From positions 37,486,201 to 37,550,200 of the forward strand of contig CM053802.1 in the NCBI GenBank assembly GCA_028671895.1: 64,000 bases of DNA, given 5' to 3'. Positions within the stretch are counted from its first letter, which is position 1, and each line of letters begins with the position of its first letter. A program made the position numbers and the translations under genes. The notes beneath the pieces are model-generated. The model had not been told where the DNA came from and did not search any database. It was given only the letters and a program-made list of their open reading frames with translations. Source of the stretch: Oenanthe sinensis (taxonomy: Eukaryota > Streptophyta > Magnoliopsida > Apiales > Apiaceae). This document shows, in pieces, positions 11,835 through 21,824 of the stretch.

Positions 11835-12501
11835 GCATTAAAAAGGCTGTTCATTATTTACATTAACTTTCTTTCTCTCTTTCAAAAGCTTAAGCTCTTC
11901 ATATACACACGTGTATACATACATTACCAGAGTTCTTTTCCCTGCCATTACATCAAGTTTTCTTGTGATTTTCTTAAACAAAAATCACTAACTGTTACTT
12001 AAAAGCATCAATAACTAAAACGAAACTCTGCTAAAATTTTGTTTAAAACTGTTGAACTTCTTGTGTTGTTTTTACCGTCATTACTGTTCTTGCAAATAGT
12101 TCTTTAGTTTTCTTTTCATTCGAGTGAGTTTGTTTTTGTTTCGTGCTTTCTTATTCTTAAGTTCTTTTGTGTTCTTGAGCGAAATAGTTGTGGGTACTAT
12201 TGTTTAATCCTTAAAGTGCAACTTTACCACCGTGTTTTGTGTTTTTTCCGAAAAATAAGTTTTTTTTTATAACATAAACGGCTGTTCACTTTAATTTTCG
12301 AAAACTCAACCGTCAATCATTAGTGGGGAGTTAAGTGGTCATTAGTGGGCAGTTAATTTGTTTTAATTTGTGTCACTAATTACGTGGGGTAATTAGTGGG
12401 GTTCGTGTACGTTTTTTTTGGTTGTTTAAATTTAGAACTTGTTCTCTAAAATTCATTGCAAAATCTTTTCGAACATCTCTTTTCTCGAACACAAATTTAA
12501 A

Positions 12502-15500
12502 ATGGCAAACCCAAATTTCACAATTCCCAAGACTAACTTTGTTAATCTCTCTGCTGATCGAGCAACTGGTAGATTTATTCACTATCAGTTCTGGATTGAA
12601 TCCCTCAACAACACTTCAATCATAAGTCATGCCTTAACCGCCTCTCCCATCCTGAATGTCGAAGCCCTTCAAGCTGCTTACTCAACACTAGAGATTCAGG
12701 GTGGAAAAGCAAATCCAACAGGCCTATCCTTTACTATTGGTGGTGCCAAATATGAAGTCAGTCTGCAGAAGTTCAATGAGATTCTTGGGCTTCCTACAGA
12801 AGATTATGCTCCGGAACCCACTATGGAGGATATGTTGCAATTATTCACGGAGATAGGTTGTCGCCCTCCAACGGGTCCTATCAAGGTAACAAAGGTTAAC
12901 ACCGGTATGCTACCAGCTGAGTGGGATTATGTAGTTCAGGCCATTCAGCGCTGCATGTTCCCAAAGGACAAAGACTACAGGCCAATGAACAACAGCTGCC
13001 GGGTAATACTATATGGAGTGGCAAACAACAGGAGAGTGAATGTGGGCAAACATCTGTTGATTCTGTTGCTTGAGAGGTGGGCATTGGAGAAAAATGCATC
13101 TAGGAATCCGGAAGATGGTCCAGTCAAATGCTGGATGCCAAGATTTCTTCAGATGGTTCTGGATGACGTCCTTTCAGAGGAACACAGAAGAGTATTTCAA
13201 GGCTCTGAAAGGATGGCATGTTTTGATATGACTCTAAAGAGTATCTCCACCATGGAAACCCAGCAAAAGTCAAGACTTTTTGAGTTGCGCCTGACTCCGT
13301 ACTTCCAGGATCTGCAAGATGAGTATGCTAGGAGGCATGCTTCTCAGTTTACTGCAGTAGAAGCTGAGAGTAGCGGTAACGAAGCTGAAGGTGGAGATCA
13401 AGTGCCTAGAAATTTAGAACAAGCAGGTATGGATGTTGACATGGCCGAGGCAAATGTTGCAGAAGCTGGAGCTGACAAGGATGACGATCTTCTGAGTCAG
13501 GTACCTATTCTTGCTGATCTTGATCAATCATCAATTCAACCTGTTTTCTATAGCCGTGGGCCTGAAAACCCCCAGGCTCTATCCCAGGCTGCAAGCCCTT
13601 CTGTTCATAAACGTTCAGCCAGCCCTAAAACTGGTGATAAAAGGAAGGCAAGCTTATCTGAGTCGCGTGATTCGAGTGAAGGGAGTGTAGGAGTTGAGAG
13701 AGTAGTCACTTCAGCAGCTCTGCCACCTCCAAAGAAGCAAAAGGTGGATTCAAACCCAGTGGCAACTGCACAACCTGTTAAGGCTAGTTCACCTCTCACA
13801 GCCACCACACCTCACGCTGGTGGCTCTCCTCTCCAAAACATTTCAACACATTCGCACTCGCCTAGGCATGTTGGTGAGAGTCAAGGAGGGGGTCCAGCTC
13901 AACAGCCAATAGAAGCTGGCCCTACCTCCCCTGAGTTGTCCGCTCAGGGCTATTTGAGCAATTTCTCGGAAGGGGAATGGCAAACTGAGACTAGCACTTC
14001 TGATACTAGTATCTCAGGAAGTTTTAATGAGGAAGAGTCTGTCGAATCCAGTACGGATGACGCTTCCTCATCTAAATCAGAAAATAAGTTGCTCGCAGAG
14101 CAACGACATCTGGTGACTGGTGGGTCTACGCCTCCAGAACAGCCCAGCGAACCAGAAAAGGTTCCAAGTGAACAAGGGGATGACATGGTCATAACGCCAT
14201 CTCCTATCGTAGACACAGCGCTTAAAGGCTCAGTCTCACTGACCGATATCGCCGACCAACTCTCCGCTAGTCCCCAGCGATTAGTGGATGAGGCTCTAGT
14301 ACTGTTAGGCTCTAAACACGAGGGAGAGACAGGGAGAGTAGATCCCTTCTTTTTAGGGATCTTGAGTGAAACAGAACCCGGCGAGAGTAAACAGTTTAAC
14401 CCAAGCCAAACACCGTCCCCCAAATTGCAGGATCTAGTGAAGAAAGTGGAGGCTTTGGAGGCTGGAGTTGCTGGTGTCACTGCTGCTGTCTCTTCTCACT
14501 CTGGAAGATTAGAGGTTGGAGCTCAGTTCATGGAGAACCTGATTGCCGTCCAAAATCAAATGATTGACAAGATAAATAATCTTGGATTGGCACAGGTGGA
14601 GGTTGGGCGGTCAGTAGATGATGTCACTTATGGCATGTCTCAGGTTTGGACGAAGCTGAATGAACTACTTGATGCTATCTTTGGACGTAATAAGGCTGGA
14701 CCTGGTCCTTCAACCGGTGGTGATGGTGACGATAATAATGATGATGATGCTCCTGATGAGGATAACACACCTAAGGGGGAGAAGGAGGATCAGGGTCTGA
14801 AAAAGCTGACTAGTAAGGGTCCGGTGATCGAGTCCTCAAACAAATCTGGTGAAAAGGTGGAGGAGACTCAACCGGCTCTTAAGGACAAAGGTAAGCAGAA
14901 GATGGTAGTTGAAGAAGAAGCTGAGAAAGAAACACCTCTCGTCGATGCATTTATGGGAGACTTTATTGAAGATTCTGATGAGGATGAGATGGATGTAGAA
15001 GCCTTAGTGGCAAGGAGGTCGAGACTCGAGCAACGGGCAAAAGAGTGGGAACAAGAAAGAGGTCTAAATCCTGGCGGATCCGGCGCAGGAGTTGCAGGTG
15101 ATGCAGGAGACCACTCGATTGCTGACGAGCATGTGCCAGAAGAAGAAGTTGATGAAGCGGAGATGCAAGGAGAGATTTTCAGGGAAGCCAGAGAAAGAGT
15201 AAATGAAGAAGTACTACAAGGGATAGTTGAAAAAGAACTAATGGCAAAGGAGAAGAGAGCGGCTCAGAAAACTCAGCATGAGTATGAAATGAAAAAGATC
15301 AAAGATCCTAAGGTCCAGGCTGACATAAGGAGGGAAGGTCCCGAGTGGGACAAGGCTAGAGAAGCCTTAGCTGGACCAAGAGCCTATGCTCATGACTCAG
15401 AAAGATTGAGCTTTCTTCTTCATAAGCTAGAAAATCTAAACCCTGGGCTGCTGAATTATCTAAATTGCATAAGACAGGGATGCACCTCCGTACAAGTCAT

Positions 15501-16476
15501 ATTCAAGGAGAAGGCATGGAATCTGATGATCACTTGGACACCTATAACAAAAATCGGGCCGTGTATGGTCGATGAAGCTTTCTTCCAAGAAAGGGGTGCA
15601 AGTGAACTGGTAGAATTCGCTCACAAGGTAGACACCTCTGTCAAGACTGGAGTGCTGTTCAAGGAGAAATTGTTGAAGATGGCTGAAGACAGAGGGGTTG
15701 ACATTATTCTAAATCCCTACCAGATCAGATATGTCCATGACAAGGTCTTGAGGATCGTAAATCTGCATGACTCGAAACTAACTCCGAGCGGAGATGTGAT
15801 GAAGGCAGTTGCAAAGCTAGTCCTCTCTAAGGGTTTTCTAACAAAGGAAAAGAAGCTGGTGGCTAAGGACCTGGAGAAGCTGATAAGAAGGCAAGATGCT
15901 AGATACAAGTTGCCTGAAGCTACACTACCAGTGGTTAAGAAGGAACCTGAAGACTATGCATTCGAGCAGCAAGACGAGGCAATAAGGGAGCATGTGCAGA
16001 GATACGGAGATCCAAGAATAGACATTCCAGAAGAAGGGGAAATAAGGGAGGAAGCTGGTGCAGTGGCTGGTGCAAATGTCAAGTTTGTCAAAAGCAAAGC
16101 TGAGAATGAGAATGATCTACTGATCTATACAGACAAGCATCAGGTAGAAACCATCATTGAAATCAAGTACGACATCTTTGCAGAACACAGTCATGAAACA
16201 CTGTGTATTATAAGGGAATTGATTGATGAGATGGATGATGTTGACGAGTTTGATCAGGATTATCTAAGGGTCACGTTTGATAACTTCTGTAAGAGAAGAC
16301 AACAACTTGATATTCAGAGGCTACAGCAATGCACCACCGCTATTGTCATTGGATACCCTAAGCAGCTGGTTATAAGGAAGAAAGGGAAAAAGGGGTACCC
16401 TGACAAAGTCACGAAGCTGAGGTTTGAAGATATTCCCACGAAGCTTACACTCGCAGCATGGTTGAAAGGTGGTTGA
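12502..16476 (+). CDS. Element D third ORF (SIRE ORF3-like, unknown function)
   Basis: Open for 1324 codons from ATG 12502, chosen for its strong context (aaaATGG) and because the preceding ATG at 12439 adds only an unconserved 21 residues. An N-terminal domain (residues about 10-240) with VNVGK and a MPRFLQMVLDDV segment resembles the ORF3 of element E and loosely the 'putative plant transposon protein' type of domain. Then come a Ser/Pro/Glu-rich region (about 300-620), a probable coiled coil (about 640-700), an Asp-rich run (about 740-755), acidic and Lys/Glu-rich helices, and a C-terminal domain from about 960. I see no signal peptide or membrane segment, so the 'envelope-like' label used for SIRE ORF3 is not supported here. 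Its position downstream of pol and apart from it is typical of ORF3. Confidence 0.8.
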   Translation: MANPNFTIPKTNFVNLSADRATGRFIHYQFWIESLNNTSIISHALTASPILNVEALQAAYSTLEIQGGKANPTGLSFTIGGAKYEVSLQKFNEILGLPTEDYAPEPTMEDMLQLFTEIGCRPPTGPIKVTKVNTGMLPAEWDYVVQAIQRCMFPKDKDYRPMNNSCRVILYGVANNRRVNVGKHLLILLLERWALEKNASRNPEDGPVKCWMPRFLQMVLDDVLSEEHRRVFQGSERMACFDMTLKSISTMETQQKSRLFELRLTPYFQDLQDEYARRHASQFTAVEAESSGNEAEGGDQVPRNLEQAGMDVDMAEANVAEAGADKDDDLLSQVPILADLDQSSIQPVFYSRGPENPQALSQAASPSVHKRSASPKTGDKRKASLSESRDSSEGSVGVERVVTSAALPPPKKQKVDSNPVATAQPVKASSPLTATTPHAGGSPLQNISTHSHSPRHVGESQGGGPAQQPIEAGPTSPELSAQGYLSNFSEGEWQTETSTSDTSISGSFNEEESVESSTDDASSSKSENKLLAEQRHLVTGGSTPPEQPSEPEKVPSEQGDDMVITPSPIVDTALKGSVSLTDIADQLSASPQRLVDEALVLLGSKHEGETGRVDPFFLGILSETEPGESKQFNPSQTPSPKLQDLVKKVEALEAGVAGVTAAVSSHSGRLEVGAQFMENLIAVQNQMIDKINNLGLAQVEVGRSVDDVTYGMSQVWTKLNELLDAIFGRNKAGPGPSTGGDGDDNNDDDAPDEDNTPKGEKEDQGLKKLTSKGPVIESSNKSGEKVEETQPALKDKGKQKMVVEEEAEKETPLVDAFMGDFIEDSDEDEMDVEALVARRSRLEQRAKEWEQERGLNPGGSGAGVAGDAGDHSIADEHVPEEEVDEAEMQGEIFREARERVNEEVLQGIVEKELMAKEKRAAQKTQHEYEMKKIKDPKVQADIRREGPEWDKAREALAGPRAYAHDSERLSFLLHKLENLNPGLLNYLNCIRQGCTSVQVIFKEKAWNLMITWTPITKIGPCMVDEAFFQERGASELVEFAHKVDTSVKTGVLFKEKLLKMAEDRGVDIILNPYQIRYVHDKVLRIVNLHDSKLTPSGDVMKAVAKLVLSKGFLTKEKKLVAKDLEKLIRRQDARYKLPEATLPVVKKEPEDYAFEQQDEAIREHVQRYGDPRIDIPEEGEIREEAGAVAGANVKFVKSKAENENDLLIYTDKHQVETIIEIKYDIFAEHSHETLCIIRELIDEMDDVDEFDQDYLRVTFDNFCKRRQQLDIQRLQQCTTAIVIGYPKQLVIRKKGKKGYPDKVTKLRFEDIPTKLTLAAWLKGG

Positions 16477-16631
16477 GGTTGTTTCGAAATTACAAGATCA
16501 GAAATCATGTGGAAGCAGAAGGACTTAATCTTCTCAAGAAAAGAATGGATGAAGTCTGCAACCCTGAGTTCAAGAAGAAAGAAAAAGCAGCCAGGAAGAA
16601 AGCTCGTGAGGAAGAGGAGCGCAAGAAATAA
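16458..16631 (+). pseudogene. Probable frameshifted C-terminal tail of element D third ORF
   Basis: The third ORF stops at 16476, but an overlapping frame from 16458 is open to TAA 16629-16631. It encodes 57 residues that begin MVERWLRLFRNYKIRN and end in a Lys/Arg/Glu-rich helix like the rest of the protein. This suggests a small indel near 16460-16475 truncated the original protein by about 50 residues. An intact relative would settle it. Confidence 0.45.
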
Positions 16632-17088
16632 AAGTTTTAATGTATTATGCTTGTAATGTTTCTTTGCGTTGTAATTTGTTTTCTTGTTTTCCTGCATTGT
16701 AAAAATATTATCTGTTTTCTTGTGTAGTGTAAGGTAGAAGTTAGTTAGCTAAGTGTCTTGAAACTGATTTATATTAGGCGTCAATTATTTCGCGAAGTTC
16801 GGCGGTGGTAATACTGCTAAAAGGACTTTAGAAGGATAATTGAAGATTGAGTGGACCGTGCTCTCAAAGTACTTAGAGAAAATCTCTAGAAGAGCATGAA
16901 GCCATTTAATCGAGCCAACAGGTGTCCAATTTTGGCACTTGAAGTATCGGTAATAGACATGAAGTTAATTAATCAAGCCAAGCATTATGCAAGTTGACAT
17001 GATCTTTTATGAATGTTATTTTATCTTTTTCAGTCCCTGGTTAGTTGAGTTATCCTCATTGTGAATTTGGTTGTCATTATTAGACAAT
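16632..17088 (+). other. Element D 3' untranslated region
   Basis: Non-coding stretch between the third ORF and the polypurine tract. No array or ORF recognised. Confidence 0.6.
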
Positions 17089-17103
17089 CAAATAGGGGGA
17101 GAT
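17089..17103 (+). other. Element D polypurine tract
   Basis: caaataggggga followed by gat, immediately before the 3' LTR. This is the primer for plus-strand DNA synthesis, and the tract of element B (AAATAGGGGGAGAT on the minus strand) has the same form. Confidence 0.85.
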
Positions 17104-18286
17104 TGAAAGGCATATGTGTACTAACTTGTAACACTTAATTACTATGTAACTCAACTAAGTAAAAGATAAAACAACAGCAAAACAAGAGAAACTGAAGAAG
17201 CACATGGAATCGATCAACTGAAGAAATGGTAATGATACTTGGTAACTACAAGTAACTAATTTGGTTAATCAAGGATGCATAAGTGAGAAGAAGTTCAATC
17301 TGAGTATTGCTCATGCCCTAACTTATCTAATGGAGAATCAAATTAATGTCAAAGAAGTATCAAGAAGACCAAAGTGATTTCATGTACTGTATATCAACAT
17401 CTGGATAATGTAAAGGTTAATCAACAAATGAGAACTGACATTCAGAAGCAAGAACCCCTACAAGACTAGTCACTTATGAACCAGACCATTGCATCAAGTG
17501 TCAGGACATTGGAGGCAAGTTCATGTCAGTAATAGAAGATCTCATTTGAATTGAGTGAGGAAAAGAAATTGAAGAAGCAAGGGAAACTTGCTCATAAAGG
17601 TTAATGCTCAATTAGTCACTAAAGAAGGTCAACATTGGATGTATGCATATTTGCCAAGGCAAATGTCGATCCACAGCAGATCGAGATGCGGGTCGAGATT
17701 TATAAGTGAAGTAAAACATTGCAAAGGCAAATCGCGATCCACGATAGATCGAGATCGAGATTCTCCCAGATCGAGATCGAGATTTTCACAGATCGAGATC
17801 GAGATGGGTCCAGGCGCAGATCGAGATGCGGGTAGATATGTAACATTTAATGTTCAAGGGACAAGTGGCTTATTGTAAACGGTTGATCCAGAGTTGTTGG
17901 GAAAGTACTTTTTGTTGTCAAAATCCTGATTGGGCCACGTACACAAAAAGGACAAGATCAAGACTACATGACATTATAAAAGCAGCACTTTGTTTTTATT
18001 AGTTAAGTGACTTGTATCTCTGTAATTCAACGATAATTTTTAAAGAGAGAGCATTTACTGTAAAACAAAAAGTGAGAGAGAGGATCAATTGAATCTAGCT
18101 TTAATTGCCTTATTATTGTTCAACTGATCATGATGCTTTTATGAATGTTGTAGCAAATCCATCAATGAATATAATGATATATTCTTGAAATTCTGTGTCA
18201 TCATTTATTACCTGCAGATTGTTTATTCTCTCATTAATTTTAAACAGTTGTATTCACCCCCCCTCTACAACACTTTGGACCTAACA
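17104..18286 (+). repeat. Element D 3' LTR
   Basis: 1183-bp copy of 3617-4800 with roughly a dozen substitutions and a small indel near 18105. The GATCGAGATC array and TATA box are conserved. It ends ggacctaaca directly before the right ACCAT target-site copy (18287-18291). Confidence 0.96.
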
Positions 18287-18291
18287 ACCAT
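18287..18291. repeat. Target-site duplication of element D, right copy (ACCAT)
   Basis: Exact match to 3612-3616. Element A's gag continues immediately to the right in the same frame. Confidence 0.97.
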
Positions 18292-19305
18292 CCCTGTCTT
18301 GTATCCACCTTTTGTGTTGGATGTGCTAGAAGAACCACCTGTCTGAAATCTGTTTGCCATAGGCTTGAATTTGAAACTAGGGTTCCTCCTGAATCTTGTA
18401 TTTCTAAATTTTCTAGCAATCAGAGCCAGAGATTCATCCTCAAGTTGATCGAGTTCTTCCATTGAGTAGAATTCACTATCAGTTGAATTCACTAGAGTTG
18501 CACCAACTTCTGCAACAATACCCTGATCAATGAGGTTGACTGAAGAAGATTCAGTCTTAGCTTTTCTGTACTCTGGTTCTTCTTCTACAAGAGCTGTAGA
18601 CTTGCTGACCACCTTGCCTGTACCATATATTTCGTTCTGTTGAATCTGCTCTAGCTCATAGGTCTTCAGTATGCCATAAAGTCTTTCCAGTGAAATTTCA
18701 TTCATGTCCCTTGACTCTCTGATGGCTGTTATCCTATGCTCTAGGTGTACTGGTATTGTCAGCAAAAACTTCCTACTGATCTCCTTCTTCGTATATTGTT
18801 TGCCATTGAGATTTAGATCATTTATCAGCTTGTTGTATCTCTCAAAAACTTCAGAGATACCTTCTCCTGGATTTGATCTAAAATGCTCATATTGAGACGT
18901 TAAGATTTCCAATCTGTTCTCCCTTACTTCTTCTGTTCCTTCATTTAGTATCTCTATCGTTTCCCAGATGTGTTTAGCATTTTTACAATTAACAACATGA
19001 TTGTACATTCCGGGATCAAGAGATTCCACTAAAATTAACTGCAGACTGGTGTCCAATGTATCCAGTTCCTTTTCTGTCTCAGTGTACTCAGAAATATCTT
19101 TTTCAAATTGTCTGTGCGGAATGAGTACACCATCTTCCATATGCTCAGGAAAGATATTTATTGGAACAGCAACACCAGTTTTTAAAATATCTTTGTACTT
19201 AGGATTTGCAGCTCGAAGAAACAAGGTCATCTTTCTCTTCCACAGATTATAATTGTCTTTATCAAATTGTGGAATTTTAATGCTACTAACTCTTTGAGTA
19301 CTCAT
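18292..19305 (-). pseudogene. gag: Element A gag, N-terminal part (separated by insertion D)
   Basis: N-terminal 338 codons of A's Gag from ATG at 19303-19305 (MSTQRVSSIKIPQFD). It has the retrotransposon Gag region typical of plant Copia (NLWKRKM, then AITAIRESR in the C-terminal half) and a Ser/Gly-rich stretch leading to the zinc knuckle. It is open throughout and joins in frame with 2195-3616 once D is removed. Reading into the D LTR would end after six foreign residues (stop at 18265-18267). It is more than 60 percent alike by eye to the element B gag. Confidence 0.92.
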
Positions 19306-19501
19306 CTTTAAATAAGATTAAAAAATTAAGTGTTTCAAAAAAATATTTTAATTTTTGACTTAAAATAATTTTTGATCAAAAATAATTTTTCAAAAAAAAA
19401 TTATTTCGAATAAAAAATTATTTCAAATTTAAAATAATTTTTGAGATCTGTATGAGTTCGCGGAATTTGATTTGGATCTGATATATAAAAAATATCAACC
19501 A

Positions 19502-19513
19502 GCTCTGATGCCA
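19502..19513 (-). other. Element A primer binding site
   Basis: Minus-strand TGGCATCAGAGC beside the 5' LTR. It differs from the initiator-Met tRNA complement TGGTATCAGAGC at one base; elements B and F share the variant. The 188-bp leader between this and gag is very AT-rich. Confidence 0.88.
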
Positions 19514-19862
19514 ATTGTTGGTCCCTGATATTGTAGAAGGGGGGGGGGGTTAATACAATATCTAAAATTAATCACGGAATATTTGAATTAAAAATATTAT
19601 TTTAATTGCTCGCGAAATATTAATTATAATGAAATACTGTTCAAGTGAAAGATATAAGTTTAACTTGATTAGTATTACAAAATTAATATTTAGAAAACTG
19701 TTATATAATTGATAAAAGTTCTAGAACAAATTTGACATGAATTGTTCGTGTTTTACAATTATATTCCAAACTCAGCACAGAAATCTGTGAATATTACAAT
19801 GCAGATAAATTACTGAATTTGAGCTGTTTTTCTGATCTCTGAAAAATGAAGACAACTCCTCA

Positions 19863-19871
19863 TATTTATAG
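19863..19871 (-). promoter_or_regulatory. Element A LTR TATA box
   Basis: Minus-strand CTATAAATA, about 100 bp downstream of the repeat array. The same box is kept in both B LTRs (near 38640 and 55850). Confidence 0.65.
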
Positions 19872-19970
19872 AGGTTGAAAGCTAGCATGACTCATCCCAA
19901 TATGACCTTTTTCCTAATTGATTTAACACTTGTATGACTCACAAAAAGGCTGGGCGTGACTTATAATGGT

Positions 19971-20126
19971 CGGTATGACTCTTCAGAAATTCGGTATGAC
20001 TCATTTAGAATTCGGTATGACTCATTTAGAATCCGGTATGACTCATAGAAATTCGGTATGACTCATTTAGAATCCGGTATGACTCATTTAGAATCCGGTA
20101 TGACTCATCAGAAATTCGGTATGCCT
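19971..20126 (-). promoter_or_regulatory. Element A LTR: phased TGACTCA array
   Basis: Eight copies of CGGTATG(A)C start at 19971, 19992, 20013, 20034, 20054, 20075, 20096 and 20117, about 21 bp apart. The last copy is degenerate (atgcc). Most contain ATGACTCAT, or on the minus strand ATGAGTCAT, a core recognised by bZIP factors of the GCN4/AP-1 type. The array lies directly upstream of the TATA box. Enhancer function is inferred. In the B LTRs the repeats are fewer and mostly read TATGACTT, lacking the CA. Confidence 0.6.
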
Positions 20127-21417
20127 TGTTATAAGTCATACTGGATTTTTCTTTTAATTAAATAAATCAGAATGACTTAATTAATTAAAATAAAATCAGC
20201 ATGACTTATTATATAATTCCTTCGGTATGACTCTTGGAAAGCAATTCTCGGTATGACTTATCAAAATCACTCGGTATGACTTCTTTGTCAAAAGCCAATT
20301 TCTTTTTCTTTTCCCCTTGTTTTGACAAGTGGCAGCCTACCATTGGTTCTTTAATAACATTTCTCCTGCCATCTCAATTTGAACAAATCAGGGGCCTATT
20401 TTGTCTTATTACAGACAGGCTCCGTATAAATGTTTTTCGACCCGCACAGCTTATAATCTTTGATTAATAAATAATAAATTTAATTCAGAAATTATAAAAA
20501 TAAATATCTAATATTATTTAGATATTTATAAATATAATTTACTAAATAAATAAAATATTTATTGATTAAATAAATCATTACGCTCTAAGTTGTGGTCTCC
20601 TGATCGTCTGGAACCGAATTCCTTTTGACTTGGGAATGATAAATCAATTCCAACCGGGGTTCCACTTTTAAGAATATATGACTCTGCATTTCTTCCGTGT
20701 CATTTTTTTTTCCGTCTTTTCTTCAAGTCAATATCGTCAGGCCTGTTTAGCTGTTTCTGTATCCCTTTGAGCTTCCGGCTTCTTTCTTCTGTCATTCTAA
20801 AATAATTCTAAAATAATTAATCCTTTAATTAATTTAAGAAATAAATTAATTCTGAGTGAATTAATTTACTAATTAAATTAACTAATTAATTTAATTAATT
20901 AATAGAGAATTAAATTAAAGGCTTGACTATTGTTGATGTAGATAAAACTATTCTGTCCTTCAACAATAACCTTTCTAACCACTTGAACTTTTTGATGACG
21001 AATCTTCACTGACATTGTTAACACCCTGTGCACTGGTCTGGTTCACGGATGACTAACTACAATGTCGATTCTCATTTCTACTGTAGTGGTCTTTGTGTCT
21101 TATCTTGTTTCTAGCTTTGTCTTCAATATTTCTTTTCTTGGAATCTCTTTGTAGTAGGCACTTGGAATCTTCTGTATCTTCTAAACTCTTCTGAAATACT
21201 ACTCCTTTATTTTTCACCGACGCTTGAACATATTAATGAACTTCTTCCGGTGTAGAGTAGCAGCTTCATTAGAACACTTCTGATATTAGGATTCTTTGTG
21301 TCTAGTTGACTGTCTTCATCTTGATTCCTTCCTCGGTATTTATTACTTACTTCATTTTCTTACTTGAGTTGAGTTGTCATCTCCTTATTACAAATAGGTC
21401 TTATCATATGCCTTTCA

Positions 21418-21810
21418 AGTCACGTTCAGTGAACTTATTCCTTAATAAGCACCTACATACTAGCTATAGTGTCACCACACAAATGCCTATGAGAACAGAC
21501 ATCCTCCTTAAAGGAGCAAGCATAGTATGTACCAATCTTTGCGGATTCACTAACTTCCAATTAGTTATCCTATGATCAGGAACTGTTTAAGTCAAGAGTC
21601 ATCATCTTCTAGATCTCACTATTATAATCTCATTATAATTCTAGAAGCTTCACTCTAAACTATGGAACATCTTATTTAAGACACTTTAAACAGATAAAGC
21701 CCGTAATAAAACAAATAAGTCTTTTATTAATATTAATGAAATCAAATAAGAATACAAGAAAGTTCTTCCTAACTCATCATACATGATTGGATTTAGAACA
21801 AACACTTTCA
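21418..21810 (-). repeat. Element C 3' LTR, truncated by element A
   Basis: 393 bp matching 29189-29581 without indels and with about four base differences. It ends ctttca at 21810. The missing 1.18 kb should resume on the far side of element A. Confidence 0.93.
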
Positions 21811-21821
21811 ATCTCCCACTT
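21811..21821 (-). other. Element C polypurine tract
   Basis: Minus-strand AAGTGGGAGAT directly before the 3' LTR, only a few bases after the gag-pol stop. Element F has the same tract (gcaagtgggagat). Confidence 0.85.
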
Positions 21822-21824
21822 GGA

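Larger units (their letters stand above)
3617..18286 (+). mobile_element. Element D: complete SIRE-type Copia retrotransposon with third ORF
   Basis: Complete 14.7-kb plus-strand SIRE-type element: 5' LTR, primer site, gag, pol (PR-IN-RT-RH), a tandem-repeat spacer, a very large third ORF, a polypurine tract and 3' LTR, bordered by perfect 5-bp TSDs (ACCAT). LTRs begin TG and end CA and are 1184 and 1183 bp long. By eye I count roughly 13 differences between them (about 1 percent), so the insertion is fairly young. Gag has two in-frame stops. Pol has one small frameshifting deletion and one stop. The copy is therefore probably not autonomous, although its third ORF is open. Confidence 0.97.
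1..21417 (-). mobile_element. Element A: SIRE-type Copia LTR retrotransposon, left end outside window
   Basis: Minus-strand Ty1/copia element of the Sirevirus/SIRE type, split by element D at 3617-18286. From its 5' end (right to left) it shows a 1902-bp LTR, an initiator-Met tRNA primer site, a long gag with a zinc knuckle, then protease, integrase and the start of reverse transcriptase, running off the left edge. RNase H and the 3' LTR are not visible. A itself sits in the 3' LTR of element C: C's LTR sequence resumes directly after the A LTR ends at 21417. The 5 bases there (agtca, 21418-21422) are the predicted target-site duplication, whose partner lies off-window. Apart from D, no frame-breaking lesion is seen in A. 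Confidence 0.93.
19516..21417 (-). repeat. Element A 5' LTR
   Basis: 1902 bp with TG...CA ends, read on the minus strand from 21417 down. It starts TGAAAGGCATATGA and ends GGGACCAACA. It contains a phased CGGTATGACTCA array (19971-20126), a TATA box (19863-19871) and a C-run near its 3' end (seen on the plus strand as ten G around 19540). It is clearly homologous to the B LTRs at 38315-40026 and 55507-57329, so A and B are one family. Only one A LTR is visible, so it cannot be dated. Confidence 0.94.

Noticed and set aside
13950..14480. 176-codon minus ORF inside the D third ORF
   Set aside because: Antisense shadow of a Ser/Glu-rich coding region; no domain recognised.
19971..20126. Possible CRISPR-like array (regular repeats with spacers)
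   Set aside because: Repeats are about 10-20 bp, spacers are not unique, and the context is a plant LTR promoter.
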